Shown: positions 35,836-46,815 of the stretch, one piece after another
Layout of the letters: each line of letters starts with the position of its first letter
Position numbering within the stretch: the stretch's first letter is position 1
DNA from: Amblyomma americanum
Lineage: Eukaryota > Arthropoda > Arachnida > Ixodida > Ixodidae
DNA length: 64,000 bases
Reading direction: 5' to 3'
NCBI RefSeq assembly: GCF_052857255.1
Contig: NC_135500.1
Span: 160,405,189-160,469,188, forward strand
Notes under the pieces: generated by a model
What the model was told of the DNA's origin: nothing
What the model saw: the letters and a program-made list of their open reading frames with translations, nothing else
Databases searched by the model: none
Made by a program: the position numbers and the translations under genes

Positions 35836-38800
35836 CTAAGATGTGTACACCTGAAACTAAACACTTTTTTATCACCGACACAACGTCTTCAGCCGCGAAT
35901 TATTACCCACTAATGTAAGTTACCACAAAAAATTGCCAATACTTTCACGAGTCAAAATAAACACCATGTGTCGCGACATCACATGTTCGTACTATATCTC
36001 AGTACTATCCTTAGATTCTTAGTTCTACCTTTCTGACTCGCTTTGTTTCTAAGAATGCATTGTGTAATCAAATTAGCACTTAGTGGTTTTAAACGTTTTA
36101 TTTTTTTTAATTGAACAGTCAAATCCCACTCACTGGAGTGATACCTGAAGTATTATATCACAACGGCTATGCTAACACTACTACTCTAATACTACAAATA
36201 CCTTACTATTGTTCCTACTACTCTTATATTAATACTCTGCTATAACTGCTACTAGTATCAAATCCAGAGCCATTCATGTTAAATGCGATTCTTTAAGTTC
36301 ATTTTTCTTGAATGGTTTGCGAAGAGCTGAGCAGATCTTAGCAGAGTTGCTCACATAGCCTCCAGCCATTCTATAGCCACATTACGTACTTTCATAAACC
36401 CGGACTGAGTCTAAACAAGTATATGCGAATTATGTGGCACAGTGAGTGAAGCTCATGTCCGTGTACTGACTGGGCCTGAATACAGCAGAAAGGCCGCTGC
36501 TGCAAAGAATTAGAAGTACACAGCAGTGAGCGCGCAAAGCGTGTTATAACTGGTAACTTTTTGTCGCCAATGAACTCCCTCTAGAATGATTGTAACTTCC
36601 GCTGAAGGACTGTGTGCATGTAGTGCCATGAAATTTTCCTGTTTTGAAATATATCTAGCTGAAAACGTATAAGAATTCAGCTGCTCTAGTTACCTATGTA
36701 CAGATCGTGATATCTTCCCCCTCCTTTCCTAAGTTAACCTGTGGTCGGGCATATTCTCGAACCGTAGATGCACTTCCGCGTCCAAAAATCCCTGCATCAA
36801 AAAAGTTGATTTCTAAAAACTTCGCGCACTTAGAAGGCCGTATTTAGAGGGCCAAAATTTATAGCTCACTACTTCTTGATCAATCATCGTGCTATGTTAC
36901 GACAGGTCTTTATGATCAAGGCAATAATACAAAATCGCTTCATGTACAGCGATGCTTCCACCCTGGTGCTCTCCTAGGTCAAGCAATCATCTTATGCTGG
37001 ACTCCTTCAGTGCTCGCATGACAAAATTCATGAAGAGTAAGCAGCTTCTTTCTCGAGTATATGTGTCAGATTTGTAGGCATTGTAGGCAGTGTCACGTGA
37101 ACTTGTGGCGCGATATGTCAAGTGAGAGCTCTCTTTGGAGGACGAGATTAACTATACCATGTTATATGATCGAATATTTGTTTATAGTGTGAGAGTGCCA
37201 AGAAAATGATCAGATATGCCAAGAAAGCTTTCAAGGCTGGCTCCTTAAAAGGCTTTAGTAACATTGCATTACAGTTAGCACTTCCTATGAGAATCAGCTG
37301 TCGTTACTTTATAGTTATGTTAATGTGATTCTATTCTATAGAGCTGTCGTCACACCAAAAGCCGCCTATTGCCCGGCAATACCCTGACTCTAAAATAGCA
37401 CATAACTATGTATGTCCACTCTTAAAATTTATTGCCCTATAATTTATTCAAGCCAGAAAATTCGGACTCCACCGGACTTTGGGGAGAAAAGTTTCACATA
37501 AAAATAGCTGCTTGCCGCCAGCGGCAGGCACACGTTGCTTTTGGTCGCTAGAGGATGTGGCACAGCGCGCTCCGGAACAGCGCCATAACGAAGACGGCTC
37601 TTTCACCCAAAAAACGGTAATGCAGACATCATGGTCTACAAGTGAGTCTGCGATCGTGGGGTCGCTGTGGAGACTCCTGAACTGTCAGTTCGGCTTATAG
37701 CGGGGCTACCCAAACGTCTGGATCGGCCTAGGAAGCATCTGCAATGGACGCAGTAAATCGAAGACGGCGCCCTACTGCTTTTAGATTCTATCTTACAGAT
37801 TGATGAAGTGGTCCCATTATTATTTAGCTAGGTGGTCGAACAAGGATGTATGAATTACACAGGAAGGCTGAAGAAAATGCAAACGCATAGGTGGTGTGCA
37901 TGTTTATAACACTTGAGCCATCTTAAGGCGAAATTTTGTCCCGAGGCTTTTCTCTTAAAAATTCGTCAATTCTGGTAGCGTCTTCTCGCCGAGAAGGTTC
38001 TATGACCTTTGTGTGAATTAGTGCAGGCGTTTTGAAGAAATGCTGGAGTAGTCAGTACAATACTTTTTTCACAAACAGGGCTCCAAAAGTTTTGGAAGGT
38101 GTAGATGACTATAGTATTTTCATGACTATAGTATTCGCCTCTTCTGAACATAGAAGTAATATACGTACTGCATGAGCATGCAATATGTCCTACTGTCAAA
38201 TTCGATGCCGTGTATATTACGCGTGTAAATTGTTTTGAGAGTTACACCGATAAGCACCCATTAGGCTTTTGTTTTGACTAATGCATTTTTTTTACGCAAG
38301 GTGATATAAATGCACCAGCACCACCTTGGAACAAATATTCTCCACAGTTGTGGTGTACGGCGCCCTCGGAATAGGCCGTACTACAGCAAGGAGCCGGGGA
38401 GTGTAATTTTATTGCAAAGCCAAATTCCCGCCTTACCCAAGTTGCTAATGACCGGCCACTTAAATGAGCAGCCTTTGTCAGAGGCTTACAAATCAGACGG
38501 TACACTTCATGGTGATGGTTTCTAGAGCGTTATGCCACGTGTACAAATATATTGAGGGTAAGAAAACCTCGTGTCCCCAGTCTTCCAAAAATTTAAAATT
38601 TCATAGATGATGCATGAGCCCAACTACATAGCTTATAAACACACTTTTGGACACTTTACTTTGGTCATGGGAAGTACGTATACAAATAGGATGGCACAGT
38701 AAGCAGAGTGATTTGGGGCTTCGTATAAATCTGCAGAGACTCCGTCTCTTTCAAACGCGCCTTCTTTGCCGGCAAGCCCTGAGATGGTTCTTTAACAACA

Positions 38801-39758
38801 CCGAATGTCAGTCTATGCTATTACACATTACCCAAAAATTCCGCAAATAACATGCTTCCGCTTCAGTCTCAAACAGCGAAAATGGTTACCAATAAGATTA
38901 ACCCAGGGGCAGCCCCGGGTATATGTTATTGGCAAGAAAAACTCCACAGCTTTCTTAACATAATGTAGTTGATGAAAAGCATGTCGTTGCTAGAGGTCGC
39001 CCTGCTTTGGGTTGTTTCATTTTATTACCACATCAAAGAGATACGAAAACAAACTGCGTAATTGTATAGATTTGAGACCTGAGGCTGCCTGCCAATTCTT
39101 AACAACTCAGCCTTTAGATATTCCGACAACATTATTCATAACTGAGAAGCAGCCAAATAGAATAGGTACAACGCCTAATTAACTACAATTCTCTAAAAAG
39201 AAAAACTTGATATCTCCACTCTTTTTTCTGTATGTAGAGCTGTGCAAAAATGACAATGCTAATTTTTTATATTCCCCTTTAAAGGCGAGAGCATTATCGA
39301 ACTGAGTGTTGAACACAACAGTGTTTTATCAAAAATCAGTGTAAGTAGAAAAAGTTCATCATCGTCAACATCAGGAAATAATTACGAAGATTACAGATAA
39401 ATGAAAACAATTTCGAAGGCGCTCTTTGTAAATTTAGGTTCCCATTTACGCAGTACAGCTGTGAGCTATTGTGTGGCAACTGCGGGAAATACGGCTCTTT
39501 GATCCTTCCAATAAAAAGTTACTCGCACATAAATGGTGCCGAGCAGTAAATAACTCTACGAACCTTGAATATGAGTCGAAATATGACGTATAGCAACAGG
39601 ACCGATGTTTGTTCTTCCTGAAAAATAAAAGGCAAGTGAATAGGTTGCACATACGCGCTCAAAGGGAGGGAACACTGATTCGTTCCCCGTAAATGAAGTA
39701 TAGTTACTGAGTGTTTCTTATAAGACAAAGGCAGGCGTCTGACACATAGAATAGCGTC
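35836..39758. other. Probable intron; no exon recognised
   Basis: It lies between two exons of the minus-strand membrane-protein gene. A TAC/TAC-rich low-complexity patch is at about 36165-36255. A plus-strand fragment at 37690-37760 reads GLPKRLDRPRKHLQWTQ, which looks coding-like but has no assigned family. A short direct repetition of ATGACTATAGTATT lies near 38105-38135. A further exon may be hidden here. Confidence 0.35.
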
Positions 39759-40441
39759 CATCGCATTAAAAAACAGCGCTAAAAACACACACAGAGGACG
39801 AGACGAGACACACGAAGGCGTAGGAAACAATAGATTATAAAGAATGGGAACAAGTTTGTTATATGTAAGAAAGGCGTGGTATATCTTATTCCTTTGTCCT
39901 GCGGGCGTATATACATCGGCCAGACCGGGCGGTGTATCAATGTTCGCCTCACAGAGCATGCCAATTCCGTCAGCAGGAAAGAAAATAGAAATGTATCTCA
40001 ACACTGCATTGCGTGAAATTGTATTCCGTTTTTGTGGATACAACCGTACTGTTCGTACATGATGACCAATGCACAAGAGAGATATCTGAGGCATTCCACA
40101 TTCTCAGAAAGGGCAATTAATGTGTGAGCAAACAATCGATTAGCTTGTCAAGCAGATAAATGAGTGCTTCATTGTGGGTAGCGGGATTGACGATAGCGCA
40201 CGTGCCTTGGAAATTTGTGGTTTTTTTGGCGGGGGAGGGGGGTTATCGCATGTGGGTGATTACAGCGCATCTGTGTTTGACTGGACAACCTTACACGTGT
40301 GTGTGTGTATTGTAAAAATTGACTTCTTACTATCGAATAAAATTCAGTTGTAAATCTGCGCCTTCGTGTGTCTCGTCTCGTCCTCTGTGCGTGTTTTTAG
40401 CGCTGGTTCTTAATGCGATGTATCACAACCAACTCGCCCAG
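39759..40441 (+). mobile_element. Penelope-like element relic bounded by 62-bp inverted repeats
   Basis: Bases 39759-39820 and 40359-40420 are inverted copies of each other, 59 of 62 positions matching by eye. They contain CATCGCATTA, CAGCGCTAAAAACAC, CAGAGGACGAGACGAGACAC and ACGAAGGCG. Between them lies a GIY-YIG coding relic. Downstream of the right repeat is TATCACAACCAACTCGCCCA, similar to the ends near 7.74 and 54.5 kb. Penelope-like elements carry a GIY-YIG endonuclease and complex, sometimes inverted, terminal repeats, so this is best read as an internally deleted Penelope-like copy. The reverse transcriptase is absent. Confidence 0.7.
39850..40110 (+). pseudogene. GIY-YIG endonuclease relic of a Penelope-like element
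   Basis: Plus-strand translation from 39870 gives KGVVYLIPLSCGRIYIGQTG followed by RCINVRLTEH and ANSVSRKENRNVSQHCIA, then a TGA at 40014. VYxIPCxCGxxYIGQTGRxxxxRxxEH is the hallmark of the GIY-YIG nuclease of Penelope-like retroelements; the GxYIG core, the Arg and the EH are all present. After the stop the frame resumes with NCIPF. A transposition nuclease remnant, presumably non-functional. Confidence 0.85.
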
Positions 40442-40686
40442 TCCTCAGTTCTTCTAGAATAGCGCGTTGCCAAATACTCGCCGAAGAACTCGAAACATAA
40501 GGGGCATATTATTTATGAGATATCCGATCACCTGCAAAAATGAAGAGTGAATTCGGTTATTTTTAATTCTGCTGCCTTAGAGAACTCCGTAGACTTGGAA
40601 TATTTTTGCAAAAGAAAACAATTAATAAAGCGAGTTTTACAGCAGTAGCCCCCATACCACGTTCAAACCTCTGACGACCAACTTAC

Positions 40687-40737
40687 GGTAAGACGATGGG
40701 CATCGTGGTCGACAATGGTCGACTGGTAGTTCACGAC
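40687..40737 (-). CDS. Small candidate exon of the unknown membrane-protein gene
   Basis: On the minus strand a T9 tract and GTATGCCGCACGCAG acceptor (AG at 40739-40738) precede 51 bases that code for VVNYQSTIVDHDAHRLT. A consensus donor, ACC|GTAAGT, follows (GT at 40686-40685). The exon is exactly 17 codons, phase 0 at both ends, and 12 of 17 third positions are G or C. It would fit in frame between the 44411-44497 exon and the last exon at 34888-35253. It carries no recognisable domain. A 51-base exon can arise by chance, so confidence is moderate. Confidence 0.45.
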
Positions 40738-40956
40738 CTGCGTGCGGCATACAAAAAAAAACGATTTGATGGTTGTAGGAGCCAGTTTTTCAGAAATGGG
40801 CTAGACGCACTCTTTCTTTCGCAAAAATGGCTTATGGCCTAGCTCTCTGAGGCCAGGATATATGTAGCGAAAGCGCGGCGACTTCGCCATCGAAAGAGTG
40901 CATTCACTAGATGCGCCTTTATTCACGGTTAAGCCTTTATTCATGGTTAAAGCTTG

Positions 40957-41045
40957 AGCCGTCGTGGCGGAGTGGTAGCGCCTCCGCCTCAAACGTCAAA
41001 GGCCCTGGTTTGATTCTGAGCCTCAGTACAGTTTTTTTTTATTCA
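40957..41045 (+). mobile_element. tRNA-like SINE head with T-rich linker (third family)
   Basis: GCCGTCGTGGCGGAGTGGTAGCG provides a box A and GGTTTGATTCTGAGCCTCAG a decayed box B, followed by AGTACAG, a run of T and ATTCAGTGGAT. The copy at 51838-51960 has the same layout (box B, CAGT, T run, ATTCAAAGGA). The acceptor ends do not pair, so this is not a tRNA gene. Confidence 0.55.
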
Positions 41046-41119
41046 GTGGATGTGCGGAGGGTTTCAGTGGCTCTCATTGATGCCGCCACCGAATACGTTG
41101 GTTAGAGGTTAAGCGCAGG

Positions 41120-41505
41120 CTCTGTTAAGACGTGTTTATCCTCCGGCGTAACGGGCCCGCGCGCGCTGCACGGCGACGTCACGTCGGCCAAAGCGAGACC
41201 CTCTGTACTTTAACTGCGCGTGACCGCCGATGCGTTCGGCGGCTTCGGCGCACTCTGACCGCACTGGCGAAGACTTAGAGCACGTCTCTATTTAGCACCG
41301 AGTGCGCCAGCCACCGCCGGCCCGGCCAGACCGGTTCGGCTCCATGGCGAAGAGCGTGTTGTGACGTCAAGTGCCTCCTCGGAGCACCACCACGCCGATA
41401 TCGTTGGTTCGCGGCCAGTAAAGCTTTCGCATTAGAAGTAGGCAGAGAGACGTGTGAGACGGCGTAAGCCCGCCCGCTCACTTTGTGAACGCAGTCACCG
41501 TGCGC
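41120..41505. other. CpG-rich patch, no gene assigned
   Basis: GC-rich and CpG-rich sequence (CCCGCGCGCGCTGCACGGCG, GACGTCACGTCGG, GCGTTCGGCGGCTTCGGCG) in AT-richer surroundings. A CRE-like TGACGTCA-type site is seen as GACGTCAC near 41175. It may be a promoter-like island or part of a GC-rich repeat. The minus-strand frame at 41275-41481 has no family signal. Confidence 0.3.
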
Positions 41506-44410
41506 TGCAGTTCGTGATGTAACCCCATGTCACGTAGGTGTCAATTCTGCCTCTGAATGTATCTGTGTAGCCACCGCTGCGACGCCGCTGAACCCCTTCT
41601 CATCTGCACGCTAACTCATTGGAGGCAGTCGCCGACATACAACGGCCCGCACTCCGCGTTAAGGGTATGATGCGGTAGCTAATCGGTTAATGCCCATATA
41701 TGCGGAGTTCGTCTTTCTCTACCTAACATTCATAGACACTTGGGAGTAGTCAAACCACTCCTTTCGCAGTAGTGCAACAGTTAAGCGGTATGCCACTGCC
41801 CTAAGATGGCAAGTGCCACCACCTGTGGGACTTGTGCGATCCAAGTGCCCCAAGCAACCTCGCATCAGCCAGGTTGCATAAGGACGCCATTTTTTCGGTT
41901 ACGATCGAGTTGTTACACTCACACACACGCACGCGCACACGCACGCACAGAGCCGGGTTTTAGCTCAACGGGGCAAGTGAGGCTGACGGCTTAAAAACAA
42001 AGGCTTTGAACTTAAATTCGTAACTGTGCGGCTCTCGAAGAAGAATATATCACGAGTTACGCGCATAAACAAACGGACCTCAGATATAACTGATCGTTCT
42101 GTTCATTACATTTTTCTCGCAAATATACACAGCCACAACTTGCCCAAGCTTTGCTGAGTCGCAGCAGTCGGAAAATTTTTCAATTTGAGATTAGGTTTAT
42201 AGCATTAAATAAAAAAAGCCGCCACCGTCTGCAAGACGTTGAAGTAACGAGCTTTAGCTGTTTGGTTTACTAGATTAAGAAAGCGAAGAAGAACGCGCTG
42301 CTCGTATCGAGAAACGGAATGTAATAGCCTTCGGAACGGGGTGGATTGTAACCATGCTCGGCTAGGCATGCACGCACGCCGTCTAGCGGAACGATCGCCG
42401 CCTAGCGCCATCTATCAGAGAATTTACGATGCACGTGCACCCATTGTTGAGTTGCTTCCCCTCAAGATATGTCCCAAAACAAAATTTCCTTCGTTTGGAG
42501 GGTCAAGGTGGGCATAGAATTCGGCTTGTGGTGCGATATGGTAACGCTTCAATTAGTAATTGCATGCATACAATGTTTAGCTATTATGCAAGTGTAGTTT
42601 TATTTCTACACCACAACCCATAGGGCTTCATTTGCCTACCAAATTCGGTATACAACTGTCCTCGGATGGGTGGCGCCATTGTTGTCGGAGTATATATAGC
42701 GGAACGAATGTATATGAGTATAGCGGTATCGTAACGGGACAGTTCTCCTACCCGTTTTAGGATATTTTTTGGTGAGGGGGCAGGGAGAGGAATGATAGGG
42801 CAGAACCGGTATTATAAACCGCCATCTTGCATTCGAGAAACCGAAAGTATGCCGCCATTTCGTCCCCTGACATCATACTCACATAGTTCCACCTCTATCC
42901 ACCATAATGGGCCGTGACGTCATCATTGGCACGTGGTAAGTGGCTGTTTCTACAATGCTATTGTAGATGGCGCTACAAGTCTCAATGCGAGATGCGCTGT
43001 TTTCTAGTTGCTGCCACAGAAGGCGCTTTGATCTCAGGGCGGTAGGAGACCTCACGGAATCTCAAAATGTGATGAGTAGTTGCTAGTTACTTCCACAGAT
43101 GGCGCTGTGATCAAGGGTTGTAGAAGGCGCCATGAAATCTCGAAACGTGATGAGTAAGAGCTGACGCTCTTACAACAAACTGTGGCTGGACCTGAAATAC
43201 AGCTCTGAAACAGCGACTGCAATGCCCCATAAAATAATAACGATTGGTGGCATCTATTGATGTCTGAGAATCTAAGGATAAAATGCACCAGAAACTCACA
43301 TCGAATGAGCCCATGAAATAGTGTATGAAATCTGGCCATCTTTATCACAACTTTCCGCCTTCAGCGCAGCAGTTCATTTCCACTTCTTCATGATGATGAC
43401 GTATTGCGAATTCGCTCCGTGATGAAATACGGACCTTTATCGTTCTTTTTAGAATCGTCCGGAATCTTTTCCCAATTTAATTGTTTGACGCTTGGGCGCT
43501 GACTAACAACAATTCAAAAATCTTCACCGTCAATAACAATTATTTGCTCCCAGCAGCGCGTAATAACTGAAGCAAAAAAGCATTTTTTTTGTATCAATAG
43601 TTTGGAGGATGCTTTCTAATAACATTGCATTTCCGAAATCTTTGCGTAATTTTAAGCGTGAATTAATATCATTCCGTATGAAATGACAGTAATTTTGCTA
43701 TTGATACTATAAAATGCATGATGCTTAGGTCATGCTTTTCTTTAATGTTGGCCGTACTGATTTTTTCGTCATTTCACTGTGAACAGCTGCTGCTTTCTTG
43801 TTGTTCGCATTTCAGTGCTTATATTTGTTGATAGGAGTTCCGAAAACAACCTTTATTCTGCGGGCTTCTTCTGAATATTCAGTAACGTAGATTATTCACG
43901 GCCGAATAAGTATTCCTCTTGGAATTACATATGATGTAAGCATAAGTGATCAGATTAACCTGTCTGCCCAATGAAATCTCCAAGGAAATAAATATATCCC
44001 TGAGAAATGTTTAAACCTGAAGCCGACAGACTCAACTAAAGGTTGAAAAAGCAGCGTGAAGCAAGAGCCCGTATCTGAATCCCCTGTCATTGATTAATTG
44101 GCCGTATTCTCTTCTCCCGTGCCAGTTTAGCATGGAAGACCTTGTGCTTTGGTTAGCTGCGCGATGACGTAAGTGCTTCGTGAATCAATCATCGCGAGGA
44201 ATATAACACATGACAGAAAAAACGCTGGTAAGAAAAAAGGCTATACCTAGAAAGAAACCATCCAGCATGGAGCTGAACGAATTAGTCGAAACCCAACCTA
44301 TATTCGGTTGTAGCATGATTAAGATCTCTAATTGTGGGCAAAGAGACATATACGCAAAGGTGTTCAAATCCTGCTGGTTCCGCCAGTAAGCAATAGTCCA
44401 CCTTTAATAC
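41506..44410. other. Probable intron with minor repeats
   Basis: A weak tRNA-like stretch (GTAGTGCAACAGTTAAGCGG) begins near 41768 and an alternating AC-rich patch lies at 41921-41950. A two-unit tandem repeat is at 43003-43160. No exon with acceptable splice sites was found. Confidence 0.35.
43003..43160. repeat. Two-unit tandem repeat, period about 80 bp, with AGATGGCGCT core
   Basis: Unit 1 (about 43003-43079) and unit 2 (about 43083-43160) share CTAGTT(G/A)CT(G/T)CCACAGA(A/T)GGCGCT, TGATC, AG(G)AG/AAGG and AATCTC(A/G)AAA(T/C)GTGATGAGTA. A partial third trace, GTAGATGGCGCTAC, lies just upstream at 42964. No coding content. Confidence 0.7.
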
Positions 44411-44497
44411 CTGTTCTCGTGGGGTCCGCACGGATTCGGTGTGGTTGTCCCGAGAATCTGCCTCGGTGGGTGCGGTCGTCACGGCAGTCAGCTGCGA
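44411..44497 (-). CDS. Candidate exon: hydrophilic loop of the unknown membrane-protein gene
   Basis: Acceptor CAAACTTACCAG ends at 44498; 87 bases follow, encoding 29 residues (SQLTAVTTAPTEADSRDNHT, then ESVRTPREQ), and the donor is CAG|GTATTA. Phase is 0 at both ends, matching the upstream exon (46014) and the downstream ones. About 20 of 29 third positions are G or C. The segment is polar with one N-glycosylation sequon (NHT), as expected for an extracellular loop. The opposite strand also has a good-looking donor at 44501 (CTG|GTAAGT), so a plus-strand exon is an alternative. Confidence 0.5.
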
Positions 44498-44982
44498 CTG
44501 GTAAGTTTGCTCTGTTCCAAGCCTTTGGATGGATTTGCCGTACACCTGTCCGAAACGAAGAGATTTCACGTGTGGCAGATAACCAAATACCTCATTTACT
44601 TTTACCTTTCAGCCCCACTTTTGCACGCGCCACCTTTCGAAACTTCTGAAGTTTGCCACACATTAGATAGATTATAATTTAATATGTGAGCATGCGTTAA
44701 TGAGAAAGCAGGAATTTAGGGCAGGGCAAGTGGGACCCATTGACAGGCAGAGGAATCTACAAAGACAGCAACGAAATATCGCGCTGTGTAATTTAAAACT
44801 TACTTCGTAAATATTACACGTATGAAAATGTATACTTGCGTGTAGACTGTGTTCTGTCGTCGCGCCAATTTCTACCGGCTCGGGTGTCCTGGCGAGGCCC
44901 TAAAAGAATAAAAATATTGAAATATTGAGCACACTCTGCATAAGGCGCAAAAAAATTTGCCTAATATGCTAAACTGCTGTGA

Positions 44983-45222
44983 CTATAGGTTTAGGTTTAG
45001 GGCGGTTTAACCTCTCAAAGCGACTCAGGATATGAGGGATGCCTTAATGCAGGGCTCCGGGTAATTTCTACGACCTATGGTGGTTTAACGTACAATGACA
45101 TCCGACAGTACACAGCCTGCAGCATTTCGCATGCACCGAAAGGCGATTGCCACAGCCGCGGCCGCGATCGAATTTCGGGCCAGCTGTCAAGGACCATAAC
45201 CACTTAGCCGCCGCGGCGGCCA
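44983..45222 (-). mobile_element. Full-length SINE (type B) with 12-bp target-site duplication
   Basis: On the minus strand the head GCCGCCGCGGCGGCTAAGTGG and GAAATTCGATCGCGG-type box B lead into GTTAAACCACCATAGGTCGT, CGGAGCCCTGCATTAAGGC, CTGAGTCGCTTTGAGAGGTT and a CCTAAACCTAAACC tail. The 3' end matches the fragment at 5999-6165 and not type A. Flanks are AAACTGCTGTGA (44971-44982) and AAACCGCTGTGA (45223-45234), one mismatch. Internal divergence is considerable, so it is an old insertion. Confidence 0.8.
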
Positions 45223-45234
45223 AAACCGCTGTGA

Positions 45235-46013
45235 TGTAGAACGAAGAAAGAGTATTGTGAAAAGCATTGCTTGGTTCGGGGTACGGATCATTCACCTGAA
45301 CTAAAGAAACGTTCATTAGAATTAGTGTGAGCATGCGAATGAGCATATGCTCAGAACATTGCAAGAGACCCCATACTTGCTTCTTCATCTAAGCGCAAAG
45401 TTCGAGTGTGTTGGGCTTGTGTGCTAAGAGACTTAGGTTTGGTGTCACTCCAGTAGAAATGCCACATACTTCCAGTTTGACGGGAAACTATTGAGCGCTG
45501 ACCAATCCTGTTAAAACAAAATACGCTTCCGCCTTTCTACGAGATGAAAACGTCTTTTCATCATAAAAGGATTGGTCGGCGAAAGATACTTTCCCGTCAT
45601 AAACATTCGCAACCATCGATAATTTCTGTAAAACCCTGAATTTCATAATTTATTTTATACGCGGGATTAATGAAGGCGCTATTGAGCCCATGCGTTATCA
45701 TGTCACCTATTCACATTCTTTTGTTGGTTGCCAGAAAGTATGCAGAAGACGCGCGCACAGCTTTCTTCAGACGTAACATGAGCGATGTCTGGAAGTATTC
45801 GCGCTAGAGCCGCGAGAGTATGTGGACTGTTCTCGTTACTCTCCTACATTGATGTCATGAAGAGATAACAAGAAGTTAAAAATGCAATACCAATAAATTC
45901 CGCTACAATGGAACTATGAACTTTCATTTATCCGGCCTACGGTCACTCGTGTGCCGGCGCCCCGCCCTATATTTGAAACAACATGAGAAAATGCAGAAAA
46001 AAAGGGTTCTTAC
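45235..46013. other. Probable intron
   Basis: No exon or repeat was recognised between the SINE and the exon ending at 46014. Confidence 0.4.
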
Positions 46014-46115
46014 GTCCATGAAGCTCATGTTTCCCGAAGCTATTCCGATGGCGGCGTCGAAGGAACTGTCGATGATGCCCCACGTCCATGCGCTAAGTAT
46101 CAGCTGAGGCTGCTG
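46014..46115 (-). CDS. Candidate membrane-segment exon of the unknown gene
   Basis: On the minus strand, CTATTGCCCTTGCAG precedes QQPQLILSAWTWGIIDSSFD and then AAIGIASGNMSFMD, and the donor GAC|GTAAGA ends it (GT at 46013-46012). Phase is 0 at both ends if the acceptor at 46116 is used (the CAG repeat offers 46115, 46112 or 46109 as starts). Another AG at 46094-46093 (CTTAG|CGCATGG) would start the exon at 46092 in a different phase, the one needed by the MEIFTV exon at 46513-46583. The central stretch could form one membrane helix. The pattern AW/AF-x-x-I-x-x-x-FD resembles that of the exon at 46816-46904. Confidence 0.55.
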
Positions 46116-46512
46116 CTGCAAGGGCAATAGTTTGCGCCGTTAGCCTGTTTTCACCTTTTTTTGCACAAAACGTTCGGTTTTGACGTAAAGAGAGGCAATT
46201 TGACCAAATCTTCTCGATTGTATAATTTAAAGCAGTGAAGACCCGAAAAGGTAAATTACTTTGTCCTTGTGGAGGCAGAGACACATGGATGAATAACTGA
46301 ATAACAATAATATCAATAGCTTTACGTTGACCTCGTATTACAACCAACAGTTGTCGGCTTTTGTAGAAGCTGGCAAAAGTATATAAGAAAATACACATCA
46401 TGCAAGCTTCGCTTGTTCTCGTAACGACATAAATATCCCAAACTTTCCCCTGTCCGTGGAGACGAAGTGACAACAATCAGTTCGCCACTACCTGACGAAA
46501 AGTTGCACTCAC

Positions 46513-46583
46513 GGGACCGCCTGAGCCAACTCCACTTCGGTCTCGTTTTCATTGGCCAGTAGGTTGACAGTGAAAATCTCCAT
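46513..46583 (-). CDS. Candidate alternative first coding exon (MEIFTVN...)
   Basis: An ATG at 46583 in a good start context (CACAATGG) opens MEIFTVNLLANENETEVELA followed by QAV and two bases of the next codon, then CCC|GTGAGT (GT at 46512-46511). An in-frame TGA at 46595 lies just upstream, so the frame cannot continue 5'. Third positions are about 70 percent G or C. It joins in frame to the 46092 acceptor of the next exon (giving AVPAWTWGII) but not to the exon at 46816-46904. It may be an alternative promoter/first exon or the start of a separate gene. It could also be a chance frame. Confidence 0.35.
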
Positions 46584-46815
46584 TGTGGCTGATCACAAGG
46601 TGCTGACATCATATAGGAATCGTGGGGGATTGATTTTCATCTCTTCTCAAAAAATGCGCTGCTGCTGTGAAGATGAAGACGACGCTATTGAGTGTAGCAC
46701 TTAGCCACCGCAGCTATCCTACTCCTGTTACTTTGCTGCAAATGAGACTCTGCTGCCAGCCCGAAGTCGCGTTTTCTTTTTCAGCAGTACCGAAAAAACA
46801 ACAGCTATCACTTAC

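Noticed and set aside
39519..40094. 191-codon minus-strand frame
   Set aside because: It runs antisense through the GIY-YIG relic and one inverted repeat; the plus strand carries the recognisable domain.
39759..40441. Hammerhead ribozyme in the Penelope-like repeats
   Set aside because: Penelope-like elements can carry hammerhead motifs, so I looked for CTGATGA and GAAA core boxes in the inverted ends; no convincing core was found here or in the palindrome at 7.6 kb.
40957..41030. tRNA gene
   Set aside because: Box A and box B are tRNA-like, but the two ends cannot pair as an acceptor stem and the sequence runs into a SINE-type T-rich linker. The same applies to the SINE heads near 14.3, 14.5, 45.2 and 52.9 kb.
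44332..44649. Plus-strand exon ending at the GTAAGT donor at 44501
   Set aside because: Kept only as an alternative: the minus-strand reading has both splice sites, exact phase 0/0 and fits the neighbouring exons, while the plus-strand reading lacks a clear acceptor and partner.
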